From: Bacteroidales bacterium
Lineage (GTDB): Bacteria; Bacteroidota; Bacteroidia; Bacteroidales; WCHB1-69
Direction: 5' to 3'
Length of the DNA: 39,505 bases
Assembly (NCBI GenBank): GCA_016290295.1
Contig: JAEETJ010000026.1
Span: 1-39,505 of the forward strand
Of this stretch, positions 16,740 to 27,830 are shown in pieces (the stretch's first letter is position 1; every line of letters starts with the position of its first letter). The position numbers and the translations under genes are program-made. Under the pieces are notes generated by a model, which searched no databases, was not told the DNA's origin, and was given only the letters and a program-made list of their open reading frames with translations.

Positions 16740-17543
16740 TTACAGGACTGAGTCGATCAGTTTTCCGTTTTCGATGCAAATCGTTCTGGATGCGAATTTG
16801 TCGATCATGCCGAAATTATGGGTGGCCATCACCACGGTTGTGCCGCTGTTCTTGTTGATATCGTGGAAGATTTTGAAGATTTCTTCGGAGGTGATAGGGT
16901 CAAGGTTGCCCGTAGGCTCGTCAGCCAAGATAATATCCGGCTTGTTAAGCAGGGCACGCGCAATGCATACACGCTGTTGCTCACCACCAGACAGCTGGTA
17001 AGGGTAGCGGAAATCTTTGGTGGCCAAGCCGACCAGTCCCAGCACTTCCTCACAGCGGTTGCCCATGGCTACTTTGTCTTTCCATTGGGTGGCTTTCAGC
17101 ACAAACATCAGGTTCTCCAAAACGGTCATGTCAGAGAGCAATTGATAGTCTTGGAATACCACTCCCAAAGTTTTACGCAGCTTGGGAATTTCTCTTCTTT
17201 TCAGCTTCAGCAGGTCGAAACCGTTGATACGGGCTTCTTCTCCTTCTGCGGGCACTTCAGCAATCAGGGTCTTCAGGATAGAGGATTTGCCGCTGCCGGT
17301 TTTGCCAATCAGATAGACGAACTCGCCTTTGCTAACATTCATGCTGATTTGTGGCAGAATGAGGATGTTTTTCTGATAGATGTTGATGTTTTTCAATGAA
17401 ATGATAGGTGTCTCTGCCTTAACCATGTCTTTTGGGGTTGAAGTAGCAGCGGTTTCCACATTTTCCGTTGTGGCTGTGGTCTCGTTGACGTTCATTTCAT
17501 TTTCTTGGGCTTGCAGCTCCTGTGCATTGTTGTCCTGGTCCAT
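16740..17543 (-). CDS. ftsE: FtsE-like ABC transporter ATP-binding protein
   Basis: 267 residues. Walker A is GKTGSGKSS near 84-92, the Q-loop lies in [11 protein letters not shown], the ABC signature is LSGGEQQR, Walker B is [13 protein letters not shown], and the switch His lies in MATHN. The QDYQLL and DEPTGNLDP forms fit FtsE, which with FtsX links divisome function to cell-wall hydrolases at the inner membrane. No ftsX is adjacent; in Bacteroidota the two are often apart. An N-terminal extension of about 45 residues, rich in Asn, Glu and Thr, precedes the ABC domain and looks disordered. It sits between gyrB and a glycosyltransferase on the same strand. Confidence 0.85.
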   Translation of the reverse strand: MDQDNNAQELQAQENEMNVNETTATTENVETAATSTPKDMVKAETPIISLKNINIYQKNILILPQISMNVSKGEFVYLIGKTGSGKSSILKTLIAEVPAEGEEARINGFDLLKLKRREIPKLRKTLGVVFQDYQLLSDMTVLENLMFVLKATQWKDKVAMGNRCEEVLGLVGLATKDFRYPYQLSGGEQQRVCIARALLNKPDIILADEPTGNLDPITSEEIFKIFHDINKNSGTTVVMATHNFGMIDKFASRTICIENGKLIDSVL

Positions 17544-17604
17544 AATTTATTCAGATTCAGAAATTTAATAAAATTATTGGCCTAAAATCTATCAGATTAA
17601 ATCC

Positions 17605-19614
<2,010 letters not shown>

Positions 19615-19618
19615 CTAT

Positions 19619-19647
19619 GCAAAGATAATAAAAAAATCCTAATTTTG
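19619..19647. promoter_or_regulatory. Back-to-back promoters for gyrB (-) and aroA (+)
   Basis: The minus strand reads TATCTTTGC at 19619-19627 (for gyrB) and the plus strand reads TAATTTTGC at 19640-19648 (for aroA). Both fit TAnnTTTG. Their -33 regions overlap each other's -7 elements, so the two divergent promoters probably compete for polymerase. Confidence 0.55.
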
Positions 19648-19689
19648 CACCGAAAAAATGACCTATTTTTTTGATTTTTTGAAAAGATT

Positions 19690-20988
19690 ATGCCGTCGTT
19701 AAAACAAGTTTCCCTTCCTGTTTCTAAAAGCCTGTATATCAGAAAGTTGATATGTGATTTTTTGTACAATGGTTGTATAGGGGAGATTCCTTCGGACGCA
19801 TCGGAGGATATTCGGATAGTGCATCATTGCCTGACATGTATTTCCCAGGATATGGAAGGTGGGGTTAAACGGGATGAATCGGTTCTGATTGATGTGTATG
19901 ATTGTGGGGCGGCTTATCGTTTTCTGATGGCGGTGTTGGCGATTACTCCGGGACAGTGGTTGCTGACGGGCACCGAGCATTTGTTGCAGCGTCCAATAGA
20001 GGAATTAGTGGAGGCCTTGCGTTCGATAGGGGCGGACATACAATGGTGCCCCTATAGAGACGCAATTAATCGCGTCTCTACAAATGATAATTGTGCTTGC
20101 TGGCAAATTCATGGCAAACCTCTCCATGCCTCCGAAATGACCATCGATTGCACCCGCTCGGGACAGTTCGCTACGGCTTTGTTGCTGATTTCAGACAAAA
20201 TAGGACTGAAAAATCTGAACATTCTGCCTCAAAATCCCTCATCTTTCGTCTATATTGCTATGACAAAGGAAATTATGAATGGCAAAGCTGACTTGGAGGC
20301 AAACCACATGGGCGACTGGAGTGCCGCCGTATATTGGTATGCACGATTGCTATTGGAGGGGCAGATGCAAAGTTCACACAGGTCACATTTTTCCTCTGGT
20401 GTAGCTCCATGTGTTGTGCCAGAATCCTATAAATTGTTGCATCTTGATTTGCACTCCATCCAGTCTGATGCGGTTCTGGCCCGTTGGTTTGCGGATTGGG
20501 GCATCGAAAGCCGCCAAGAGGAGGATGGTGTGGTCATCAGTTATAATGAGCAGTTAATTAAGCCGCAGGAAGTGGTAGAATTGGATATGAGCCAGAATGT
20601 TGATTTGGTACCAGTCTTGGCTTGTTTGGCTTGTATTTGGCCAAAAACGATGATTTTCAAAGGGGTGGCGAACCTGAAATACAAGGAGTCTGACCGCCTG
20701 AAGGTCATTCAGGAACAATTGTCGCCCTTCGCCATAATTGAAATAAATTCATACAACGGTATCCCCAACAATCAATTAGTTATAGGTCCTATAGATACCC
20801 ATAGCTCCTATTCTAATTCATCTTGTGGCTTCTCTTTCAACGCCCACAACGACCATCGTTTTGTGATGGGTTTCTCGTTGTTTGCCCTAAAAGGCAAGGT
20901 GCAAATCAAAGGTTTCGATTGTGTGCGAAAATCATACCCCAACTTCAACGCTGAGGGTGTCATAGCCGGGTCGGACATTGTCGGGTAA
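19690..20988 (+). CDS. aroA: 3-phosphoshikimate 1-carboxyvinyltransferase (EPSP synthase)
   Basis: 432 residues. It joins shikimate-3-phosphate and PEP in aromatic amino acid biosynthesis. Motifs: LPVSKSLYIRK at the start (usual form LPGSKS, with the catalytic Lys), DCGAAYRFL near 74-82 (usual NAGTAMRFL), RPIEELVEALRSIGA, a SGQFATALLL segment, KYKESDRLKV (PEP/phosphate binding), NDHRFVMGF and KSYPNF. Several normally fixed residues are replaced (G to V in the first motif, NAGT to DCGA), as in divergent Bacteroidota AroA proteins; sensitivity to glyphosate-type inhibitors may differ. Its last 57 bases overlap antisense with the end of the MBL hydrolase gene. Confidence 0.9.
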   Translation: MPSLKQVSLPVSKSLYIRKLICDFLYNGCIGEIPSDASEDIRIVHHCLTCISQDMEGGVKRDESVLIDVYDCGAAYRFLMAVLAITPGQWLLTGTEHLLQRPIEELVEALRSIGADIQWCPYRDAINRVSTNDNCACWQIHGKPLHASEMTIDCTRSGQFATALLLISDKIGLKNLNILPQNPSSFVYIAMTKEIMNGKADLEANHMGDWSAAVYWYARLLLEGQMQSSHRSHFSSGVAPCVVPESYKLLHLDLHSIQSDAVLARWFADWGIESRQEEDGVVISYNEQLIKPQEVVELDMSQNVDLVPVLACLACIWPKTMIFKGVANLKYKESDRLKVIQEQLSPFAIIEINSYNGIPNNQLVIGPIDTHSSYSNSSCGFSFNAHNDHRFVMGFSLFALKGKVQIKGFDCVRKSYPNFNAEGVIAGSDIVG

Positions 20989-21702
20989 CATCTTGACAAC
21001 ATCTTCATATTTGCCCAGGTTATGTGAAATGTGCGTGAGGAAGGCTTGGCGGGGCTTCAGCTCGTCAATAATGGCCAAGGCTTGTTTCAAATTGAAATGA
21101 GAGTAATGCTCTTTAATGCCTAAGGTATTGATAACAAATGTGTCTAAATCCCGCAACTTGTTCATTTCTTTCGGAGCGATAAAGCTTCCGTCGGTGATAT
21201 AGGCGAAATTCTGGATGCGGTAGCCTAAAATGGGCATGGCTAAGTGCAACACGTGGATGGGCATAATCTCCACACCCTTAATGGTAAATGGTTCATCCTT
21301 AACGGCTTTCAGTCCTAACATAGGAACACCTGGATATTTGTGCTCCGCAAAGGCATAGTCAAAGTTTTTCTTGACAATACCGATGGTTCTGGGCAAACCA
21401 TAAATGTCTATGGTTTTGTTGTTGAGGAAGTTAATGGGTCTTACATCGTCAATGCCACCTACATGGTCGGTGTGTTCGTGGGTGAGCAGAATGGCGTCAA
21501 TATCGATGATTTTGTTGGTCAGCAGTTGCTGCCGTAAGTCGGGACCTGCATCAATGAGCAGCTTCACTCCGTCCACTTCCACAAAGGCGGAGGTACGCAA
21601 GCGATGGTCCCGGGGGTCGCTGGAATTGCACACGTCGCAGGTGCATCCCACAATGGGGACGCCCTGCGATGTGCCAGTTCCTAAAAAAGTTATTTTGATC
21701 AA
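20932..21702 (-). CDS. MBL-fold metallohydrolase, PhnP-like
   Basis: 256 residues. The N-terminal FLGTGTSQGVP and the zinc-binding HEHTDH (in THEHTDHVGG) define a metallo-beta-lactamase fold phosphodiesterase. CTCDVC followed by RLRTS matches the extra zinc site of PhnP-type enzymes, which cleave cyclic phosphodiesters; the native substrate here is unknown because no phosphonate genes are near. The start is 10 bases after the M3 peptidase stop, so it is likely cotranscribed with it. The 3' 57 bases overlap aroA on the opposite strand. Confidence 0.88.
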   Translation of the reverse strand: MIKITFLGTGTSQGVPIVGCTCDVCNSSDPRDHRLRTSAFVEVDGVKLLIDAGPDLRQQLLTNKIIDIDAILLTHEHTDHVGGIDDVRPINFLNNKTIDIYGLPRTIGIVKKNFDYAFAEHKYPGVPMLGLKAVKDEPFTIKGVEIMPIHVLHLAMPILGYRIQNFAYITDGSFIAPKEMNKLRDLDTFVINTLGIKEHYSHFNLKQALAIIDELKPRQAFLTHISHNLGKYEDVVKMLPDNVRPGYDTLSVEVGV

Positions 21703-21711
21703 AACAGATGC

Positions 21712-23826
21712 TTATTTAAGTCCTCTCTTTTTGAGTAAGGGGTCGATGGAAGGTTCTTTGCCACGGAAGGCCACATACAATTTCATGGCATCGTCTGTGT
21801 TACCTCTCTCTAAAACATTAGTTCTGAAAGCTTTGGCGGTAGTCTGGTCAAATAAACCATTCTCCTTGAAAGCTTCAAAAGCGTCGCTGTCCAATACAGC
21901 AGCCCAGGTGTAGCTGTAATATCCTGCACTGTAACCGCCAGCGAAGATGTGCTGGAAGTAAGGGCTTCTGTATCTTGAAATTATTTCAGGAATCAGACCG
22001 ATTTTGGCCATCTGCTGGTCTTCATATTCGGGCAGATTTACTTGTGTGGGGGAGGTGATGACATGATATTGCATGTCTAACAGAGAGGCTGCCAGCAATT
22101 CGGCATTGATAAAGCCTTGTCCGTAAGTACCGCAGTCTTCTAACTTCTTGATCAGTTCTTCGGGAATGACTTCGCCAGTCTTGTAATGTTTGGCATACAT
22201 GCGTAAAACTTCGGGTTCGCTGGCCCAGTTTTCCATGATTTGTGAGGGCAGTTCCACAAAGTCGCGTGACACGTTGGTGCCTGACAGAGAGCGGAAACGG
22301 CATTTGGAGAAGATACTGTGCAGACCATGGCCGAATTCGTGGAAGAATGTTTCAGTTTCGTCAAAGTTCAACAAAGAAGGCTTGTCGGCAGTGGGTTTGG
22401 TGAAGTTGAATACCAATGATACTACAGGGATGACGTTTTTGCCTTCATTATCAATGTATTGTTCTCTGAAGTTGGTCATCCAGGCACCGCTGCGTTTGCT
22501 GTCGCGCGGGAAGTAATCCATGTACAGAATAGCGATAGTTTCACCGTTTTCTTTCACTTCAAAAGCATCTACGTCAGGATGATAAACGGGAAGATTGGTA
22601 TTCTTTTCGAAGGTGATACCATAAAGTTTGTTGGCCACCATGAAAACGCCTTCTCTAACATTGTCGAGTGACAAATATGGACGAATAATGTCATCGTTCA
22701 AATCATATTTTGCCTTACGCAGCTGTTCGCTGTAGTATCTCCAATCCCAGGGCTCCAGTTTGAAATCATTGCCTTCGGCTTTGATCATTTTCTGGTATTC
22801 GGCAGCTTCCTCTTTGGCTTTGGCGATGGCAGGAGTCCACACCTGATAAAGCAGGTTGAAAACAGCTTCAGGGGTCTTGGCCATGCAGTCGTCGAGAGTG
22901 TAGGCGGCGTGGCTGTCAAAACCTAAAATCTGAGCACGTTCCAGACGCAGGTTGATGATTTGGTTGATGATGTCGCAGTTGTTGGTCTCACCTGAGGTGC
23001 AGCGGGTAGAGTAGGCAGTCCACAGCTCATGACGCAACTCGCGGTCTTTGCAGTTCATCAAGAAGGGTTCCATGCTGGGCAGATGGATGGTGAACACATA
23101 TTTGCCTTTGGTGGCTTCGTCGGCGTTACCGGCTTCCAAAGCGGCGGCCAGCTGGTCTTCGGGCATGCCTTCCAAACGAGCCTTGTCGTCAACCACTAAT
23201 TTGTAGTCGTTGGTGGCTTTCAGCACGTTGTTACCGAATTTCAGGGTGAGCAGTGACAGCTGCTGGTTGATTTCACGGAAACGGTCTTGCTTGTCGGCAG
23301 GTACATTGGCACCACCACGGACAAACATTTTGTAGGTTTCTTCCAATAGACGCATCTCCTCAGCAGTATAGTTCTGCTCCTCACGCTTGTCGTAAACCGC
23401 TTTGATTTTGGCAAACAACTGTGGGTTCATGTTGATGCTGTCGCTGTGAACAGACAGTTTCGGATAAATTTCTTCGGCGATAGCTTCCATGCGGTCATTG
23501 TTCAGGCATTCGGCTAAGTTGAAGAATACGGCGGACACGCGGTTCAGCAGTTGACCGCTGTTTTCCAATGCCAGAACTGTGTTCTCAAAAGTGGGCTCTT
23601 CCTGGTTGTTGATGATAGCGTTCACTTCCTCCATTTGCTGGCGCATACCTTCCTCAAAAGCGGGAATATAGTCGGAAGTGTCGATTTTGTCGAATGGTGG
23701 TACACCATACGGGGTATCCCATTCTTGCATAAACGGATTCTGCGAGAGGTCTTTAACCTCTTTTTTCGGTCCGCATCCCATCATCAGGATGCTACTTAAA
23801 ATAAGTATGGACATGGCTTTTTTCAT
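21712..23826 (-). CDS. dcp: M3-family oligopeptidase lipoprotein (peptidyl-dipeptidase Dcp-like)
   Basis: 704 residues, the usual size for Dcp/oligopeptidase A plus a leader. The N-terminus MKKAMSILILSSILMMGC is a lipoprotein signal (lipobox MMGC, Cys18), so the enzyme should be anchored outside the cytoplasm. The thermolysin-like zinc motif HEFGH lies at 496-500, with the downstream Glu in the SQIMENW segment; GQGFINAELLAASLLDMQYH and GYSAGYYSYTWA are typical M3 C-terminal motifs. It should release dipeptides from oligopeptides in the periplasm, fitting peptide feeding. A promoter-like TACCTTTG lies upstream at 23910-23917 (minus). Confidence 0.92.
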   Translation of the reverse strand: MKKAMSILILSSILMMGCGPKKEVKDLSQNPFMQEWDTPYGVPPFDKIDTSDYIPAFEEGMRQQMEEVNAIINNQEEPTFENTVLALENSGQLLNRVSAVFFNLAECLNNDRMEAIAEEIYPKLSVHSDSINMNPQLFAKIKAVYDKREEQNYTAEEMRLLEETYKMFVRGGANVPADKQDRFREINQQLSLLTLKFGNNVLKATNDYKLVVDDKARLEGMPEDQLAAALEAGNADEATKGKYVFTIHLPSMEPFLMNCKDRELRHELWTAYSTRCTSGETNNCDIINQIINLRLERAQILGFDSHAAYTLDDCMAKTPEAVFNLLYQVWTPAIAKAKEEAAEYQKMIKAEGNDFKLEPWDWRYYSEQLRKAKYDLNDDIIRPYLSLDNVREGVFMVANKLYGITFEKNTNLPVYHPDVDAFEVKENGETIAILYMDYFPRDSKRSGAWMTNFREQYIDNEGKNVIPVVSLVFNFTKPTADKPSLLNFDETETFFHEFGHGLHSIFSKCRFRSLSGTNVSRDFVELPSQIMENWASEPEVLRMYAKHYKTGEVIPEELIKKLEDCGTYGQGFINAELLAASLLDMQYHVITSPTQVNLPEYEDQQMAKIGLIPEIISRYRSPYFQHIFAGGYSAGYYSYTWAAVLDSDAFEAFKENGLFDQTTAKAFRTNVLERGNTDDAMKLYVAFRGKEPSIDPLLKKRGLK

Positions 23827-24339
23827 ATAGATTTGATTTGGTGAATAAATTTGTATTTATTTGATTATTAGATACTTTGTTGGTGTTGTTGCCTTCGTGA
23901 AACAACTTGCAAAGGTAATAAAAATTCCCGATATTTTTTAGGATAATTTTTCTTTCGTAATGGTACTTAATTCCGACTTTTCTCCGAAAATTCTTTTGCC
24001 CAAGATGGTACAAATTATTAACATGTTGTTAGTATCTCATTTAAAATACTATAAATCAATAGTGTAAAAATAAAATAAAAATTACAAAATAATTAGTTTT
24101 GAAATAAAATTATTTGTACTTTTGTTTTGTCGATTCATGCGAGAGTAGGGACTGGCAATCCGTATTCATGTAGGGATTGAGAATGATTAATTTATTTATA
24201 TTCATATTAATATTAATGATGCTACCAGAATTCGTTTTTTTTATCATCATGGAAAACGCAAAGGAAATTTAATTGCCTTATGCCTTTATGGCATGCAAGT
24301 ATTAAATAGATTTATTTATAACATTTAAAAATTTGAATT
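23827..24339. promoter_or_regulatory. Divergent intergenic region with two promoters and a long leader
   Basis: A 513-base, very A/T-rich gap. On the minus strand TACCTTTGC (23909-23917) can serve the M3 peptidase. On the plus strand TTTTG (24097-24101) and TACTTTTG (24117-24124) form a candidate promoter for the gene at 24340, giving a leader of about 215 bases. The leader contains two short related runs with GTAGGGA (near 24145 and 24171) and a small hairpin ATGCC-TTTA-TGGCAT (about 24281-24294). No open frame of note. Confidence 0.5.
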
Positions 24340-24870
24340 ATGAAAAGAATAGCTTTATTATTTGTCTTAGCCGTTATGCTGTGTCCGGCTTTCAATAGCG
24401 CAGCAAAGGCAGAGGGTGAGCCTCTTTACACCTTGACGGTTACCAGAGCGAATGGAGGAATACTTGCCCTGGTGAATTTATACGGTAATGTCACCTACGA
24501 CGAGGTGTATGATGCCAACACAAATGTCATTAATGCGGTGATGACTTGTTATGGTCAGGGCTTTACCCGTTGCAGAATACCTTCTGATGCAGGTAATTAT
24601 GTCGCCCCAATGCAGGCAAGACGACTTCCGACAGGCCTTGCTTCTACTGTAAATACTCTGTTGGATCAGAGTGAAAGAAAAGTGGAACAAGGTGTGCGTA
24701 ATGGCTCGGAAACAAAGAAAGTATTGCCTGCCCAGTCCGCCAGAACCAGTAATAGTCGAGATAGTAGGGATATGTACATCTATTCTTCACGTTGGAATTG
24801 CAACAATTATGGAGAAGGTACAATCACGGTTTCTGTATATAAAACTGATGCTTCCACATTGGGTCTTTAG
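24340..24870 (+). CDS. Secreted protein of unknown function
   Basis: 176 residues. A Sec signal peptide covers about residues 1-24 (MKRIALLFVLAVMLCPAFNSAAKA). The mature part is about 150 residues with an initial beta-rich segment (LYTLTVTRANGGILALVNLYG), three Cys and a Ser/Arg-rich linker (about 130-146) before a short beta-like tail. I recognise no family. It shares its first six residues (MKRIAL) with the next gene and precedes it by 71 bases with a terminator between, so the two may form a unit in which the small protein is made in excess. Confidence 0.65.
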   Translation: MKRIALLFVLAVMLCPAFNSAAKAEGEPLYTLTVTRANGGILALVNLYGNVTYDEVYDANTNVINAVMTCYGQGFTRCRIPSDAGNYVAPMQARRLPTGLASTVNTLLDQSERKVEQGVRNGSETKKVLPAQSARTSNSRDSRDMYIYSSRWNCNNYGEGTITVSVYKTDASTLGL

Positions 24871-24881
24871 TTCATGTTAGG

Positions 24882-24915
24882 AGAAGGTGCCGCTGTCATG
24901 GCGGCTCCTTCTTTT
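24882..24915 (+). terminator. Intrinsic terminator between the two secreted-protein genes
   Basis: AGAAGG-T-GCCGC (24882-24893) pairs with GCGGC-T-CCTTCT (24901-24912) around a 7-base loop, with a single T-T mismatch and a following T-run. It lies 11 bases after the first stop and 27 bases before the next ATG. No new promoter is visible after it, so the downstream gene probably depends on read-through. Confidence 0.75.
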
Positions 24916-24941
24916 GAATAATAACTTATAAAAAAGTTGGT

Positions 24942-26594
24942 ATGAAAAGGATAGCTTTGTTTTCTGTGCTATTCTGGTTGATTATGCTGTTGTCCGCTCA
25001 AACACCTGTTGTGAATTTTTCGGAGTGGTTACGCCTTGATACGTCTTTTGTGCTTGAGAATTTGCGACGGGAGGCAGGGCAGCGTAATTGGGTGGCTACA
25101 GTTTACCAGAACAACTTCTGTTTTTGTCAACGAAAAGCCTTCTTCCCTCATGATAAAGCATATCGTTGCGTGATTCATCGAGTAGATATCAACAACTGGA
25201 AACAAGACAGTCTTTGCATATCTTATCCGCAATTGGGCTCCTCTTGGAAGCGGGAAGTGCAGGGGTGTTGTGTCTATGCTTTGTCTTTCGAGAAGGATAA
25301 GCTGTTGTTGGTGTGTGATAACCAATTGCTTCTGTATCAAAGGAATAGTCAGGGCTACAACTTTGTTAAACGTCTGCTTTGCTTAGGGGTGTGCAATGGC
25401 TATATTTTTGAAAATCGTGTGTATGCCCTGGTGGATGACAAGGAGCGTGGACTGTTCCGTTGGATATGTTATGAAAATGAGAAAGATCAGAAGGGACATG
25501 TTGTGCGGGAACTACCACAGCCAGCTCCATTTCTGCTACAGTTTGATCCGAAACGCTATCTTTTTGTTAATGAGCAATATCTGTATTACTTGCCCCCAGG
25601 CAACTGTGTGGTGAAAAAATATGGTTTACGTGGGGATTTATTGGATAGTGTGTCTTTTGATATTCCAGGGTGGAATCCTTTTCCTCAGGATTTTTTGGAG
25701 CATCTGCGAGCCTTGCCATACGGCACCGAACGGATTTTTTATGCCCTGGGTAATCAGTATCGGCAATATTCTTTTGTGAAAACCGTTGATCCGATTAATG
25801 ATTCTTTATTGCTTCTGTCAGTAAATTTGGGTAATTGCAATACGCAGCGGCAATTGGCGATTCTGCGTATGCGGAAAACGGCTTCAGGCTGGCAACAGGA
25901 GCTCAGCACTTTGGCTGAGTTTGATACTTCGCGTAAATACCTGGCAGGTAGCTTCCCGGCCTCTTTTCACTTAAGTGCGGATAATTTACAGGTGTATCCT
26001 CATCACAATAGTCTGTTGCAGTTGGTGGAAGCACCGGAGCGGGAAGCGTATGACGGACTCTCGGTAAAACAATATCAAACTTACAAAAACCAGTGGTTTA
26101 AGGATCATGACCCAGTGGTGAAATTGCGGGTGCAGCATGTGAAGAAGGAGTGTGCTTTTCTGGATTATGATAATACGAGTTTGTCATTGGATGCATTCAA
26201 ACAGGATAAGCTTATCCTTGTTGTGAATCAGCAACCACAATGCTCCACCTGTCAGAAACATCTGCTGCAGTTTTTGTCATCGGTGGACACGGCTCAAGTG
26301 GCAGTGGCTTGTTTTATGGGACAAGTGGGTAGCTATCTGGTGCGACGCCAACAGTTGCAACAGTTGGATGAGATTTGCCCGAGGTTTTATCAGCCTTTGT
26401 ATGCTGTGGAGAATGAAGATTATGGCCTATATACCAGCTGTAATTCCTACCCTGCGATTTTCTTCTGGCAACGGGGTTATGGGGTAGTGGGAGCGTATGC
26501 CACAGAGGATATTTTTACCGCAGACTATAATCGTTACGAGTTCTCTGAATCTTTCTTGAATGATTTCAGCCATTTTGTTTCTGTTGACAAATGA
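24942..26594 (+). CDS. Secreted protein with C-terminal thioredoxin-like domain
   Basis: 550 residues with a Sec signal peptide (MKRIALFSVLFWLIMLLSAQ). About residues 40-370 show repeated strand-like blocks ending in aromatic residues and could be a beta-propeller, but I cannot assign a family. The last 140 residues look thioredoxin-like: LILVVNQQPQCSTCQK, with a CxxC pair (CSTC, near 434-437), and NSYPAIFFW, with a Tyr-Pro in the position of the cis-Pro loop. This resembles Bacteroidota TlpA-like proteins with an N-terminal propeller. A periplasmic redox role is inferred. The unusual Cys count outside the CxxC (over ten) suggests disulfides or further redox partners. Confidence 0.6.
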   Translation: MKRIALFSVLFWLIMLLSAQTPVVNFSEWLRLDTSFVLENLRREAGQRNWVATVYQNNFCFCQRKAFFPHDKAYRCVIHRVDINNWKQDSLCISYPQLGSSWKREVQGCCVYALSFEKDKLLLVCDNQLLLYQRNSQGYNFVKRLLCLGVCNGYIFENRVYALVDDKERGLFRWICYENEKDQKGHVVRELPQPAPFLLQFDPKRYLFVNEQYLYYLPPGNCVVKKYGLRGDLLDSVSFDIPGWNPFPQDFLEHLRALPYGTERIFYALGNQYRQYSFVKTVDPINDSLLLLSVNLGNCNTQRQLAILRMRKTASGWQQELSTLAEFDTSRKYLAGSFPASFHLSADNLQVYPHHNSLLQLVEAPEREAYDGLSVKQYQTYKNQWFKDHDPVVKLRVQHVKKECAFLDYDNTSLSLDAFKQDKLILVVNQQPQCSTCQKHLLQFLSSVDTAQVAVACFMGQVGSYLVRRQQLQQLDEICPRFYQPLYAVENEDYGLYTSCNSYPAIFFWQRGYGVVGAYATEDIFTADYNRYEFSESFLNDFSHFVSVDK

Positions 26595-26650
26595 GAAATT
26601 ATAAGGCCTGTTTTTAATGGGTAATTTTAATTTAGGATTGGCTGTTCGAT

Positions 26651-26707
26651 AATTAAACAATTCAACGAATAAACAATTCAACAAATCAACAAAAAATGTT
26701 ATCTTTG
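26651..26707 (+). promoter_or_regulatory. Tandem 16-bp repeat and promoter before the DUF58 gene
   Basis: AAACAATTCAACGAAT and AAACAATTCAACAAAT (about 26655-26686) are adjacent near-identical 16-base units followed by CAAC. TATCTTTG at 26700-26707 is the -7 element, 20 bases before the ATG at 26727. The repeat occupies the -33 region. Confidence 0.6.
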
Positions 26708-26726
26708 CACTTCAAAACTTAGGAAG

Positions 26727-27662
26727 ATGCCTTATCAGATTGACTATACCCAATTTACCCAGTACGACAACCTTGAATTGATTGCCAAACAGGTGGTTAC
26801 AGGTTTTATTACAGGTCTGCATAAAAGTCCGTTGCATGGCTTTTCAGTGGAATTTGCAGAGCATCGTCAGTATAATCCTGGAGAACCTACCAAGCACATT
26901 GATTGGAAATTGTATGCCAAGACGGATAAATTGTTTGTGAAACGTTATGAGGAGGAAACCAATCTGCGTTGCCATATTATCATTGATAATTCATCTTCCA
27001 TGTATTTCCCTATCCAAGAGAAATATACTCTGGCAGAACCGAATAAGATTCTTTTTTCCGCATACGCAGCGGCCGCTTTGATGCAAATATTTAAGAACCA
27101 AAGAGATGCTGTGGGACTGAGTGTGTTCTCTGATACTTTGGAGTTGCATACGTCGGCCAGAGGTGGTGATAGTCATTTCAAGATGATATATCGGGAGTTG
27201 GAAAAGATTATTCAGCCTATTTCTACAGAGGTACAGCGTCGCTCGAGGGTGACAGATACACTACATAGAATCGCCGAGCAAATCAACAAGCGTTCGATGG
27301 TCATCATCTTCAGCGATATGTTTGAAACGGATGCCAACTTGGACGAACTGATGTTGGCTTTGGGCCATCTTAAACACAATAAGAATGAGGTGATGTTATT
27401 CCATACCTACCATAAAAAGATGGAGGAGGATTTTGGCTTCGACAATCGCTTGTATCGCTTTGTGGATATGGAAACTGGCTCGGAACTTAAGTTGCATTCC
27501 AACTCTATCCGGGAATATTATAAGCAAGCAATTGGTGATTTCTTCAAGGAACTGACTTTGAAATGTGGTCAGTATCAGATAGACATGATTCCTGCTGACA
27601 TTACCAAAGGCCTTGATCAGATTATGCTTCCTTACTTGCTCAAACGCGAGCAGACCGTGTAA
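26727..27662 (+). CDS. DUF58 protein with vWA-like fold
   Basis: 311 residues. The DUF58 core signature is HRQYNPGEPTKHIDWKLYAKTDKLFVKRYEEE (positions about 48-79). Then comes a von Willebrand A-like domain with DNSSSM near 92-97 (DxSxS metal site), VGLSVFSD and IIFSDMFE. No membrane segments and no signal peptide. DUF58 proteins usually sit beside a MoxR ATPase and membrane vWA proteins; none of these is adjacent here, so this copy is separated from its common partners. The role is not known beyond involvement in envelope-associated complexes in some species. Confidence 0.88.
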   Translation: MPYQIDYTQFTQYDNLELIAKQVVTGFITGLHKSPLHGFSVEFAEHRQYNPGEPTKHIDWKLYAKTDKLFVKRYEEETNLRCHIIIDNSSSMYFPIQEKYTLAEPNKILFSAYAAAALMQIFKNQRDAVGLSVFSDTLELHTSARGGDSHFKMIYRELEKIIQPISTEVQRRSRVTDTLHRIAEQINKRSMVIIFSDMFETDANLDELMLALGHLKHNKNEVMLFHTYHKKMEEDFGFDNRLYRFVDMETGSELKLHSNSIREYYKQAIGDFFKELTLKCGQYQIDMIPADITKGLDQIMLPYLLKREQTV

Positions 27663-27731
27663 TTCTCCTTTAATTAGATTCATCATACGAGTGAGTGTAA
27701 ATTCCCCAAGGTTGTACAAAGCTTGGGGTGG

Positions 27732-27768
27732 TAGGACTGTCACATTGTGGCAGCCGCAAGTGGAGGCG
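27732..27768 (+). repeat. REP-like palindromic repeat, copy 1
   Basis: A 37-base unit beginning TAGGACTGTCACATTG and ending GGAGGCG. It differs from copy 2 (27831-27867) at a single position. The arms GACTGTCACA and TGTGGCAGCC fold back with almost no loop. Confidence 0.8.
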
Positions 27769-27830
27769 CATTGTATGCGTCCGAAAGGATAAGGTAAAAG
27801 GATTACATGATTAACGGATGAAGGATGACG

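Noticed and set aside
16818-17399. Plus-strand ORF (193 codons) opposite ftsE
   Set aside because: The ABC transporter motifs on the other strand are complete; no independent evidence supports this frame.
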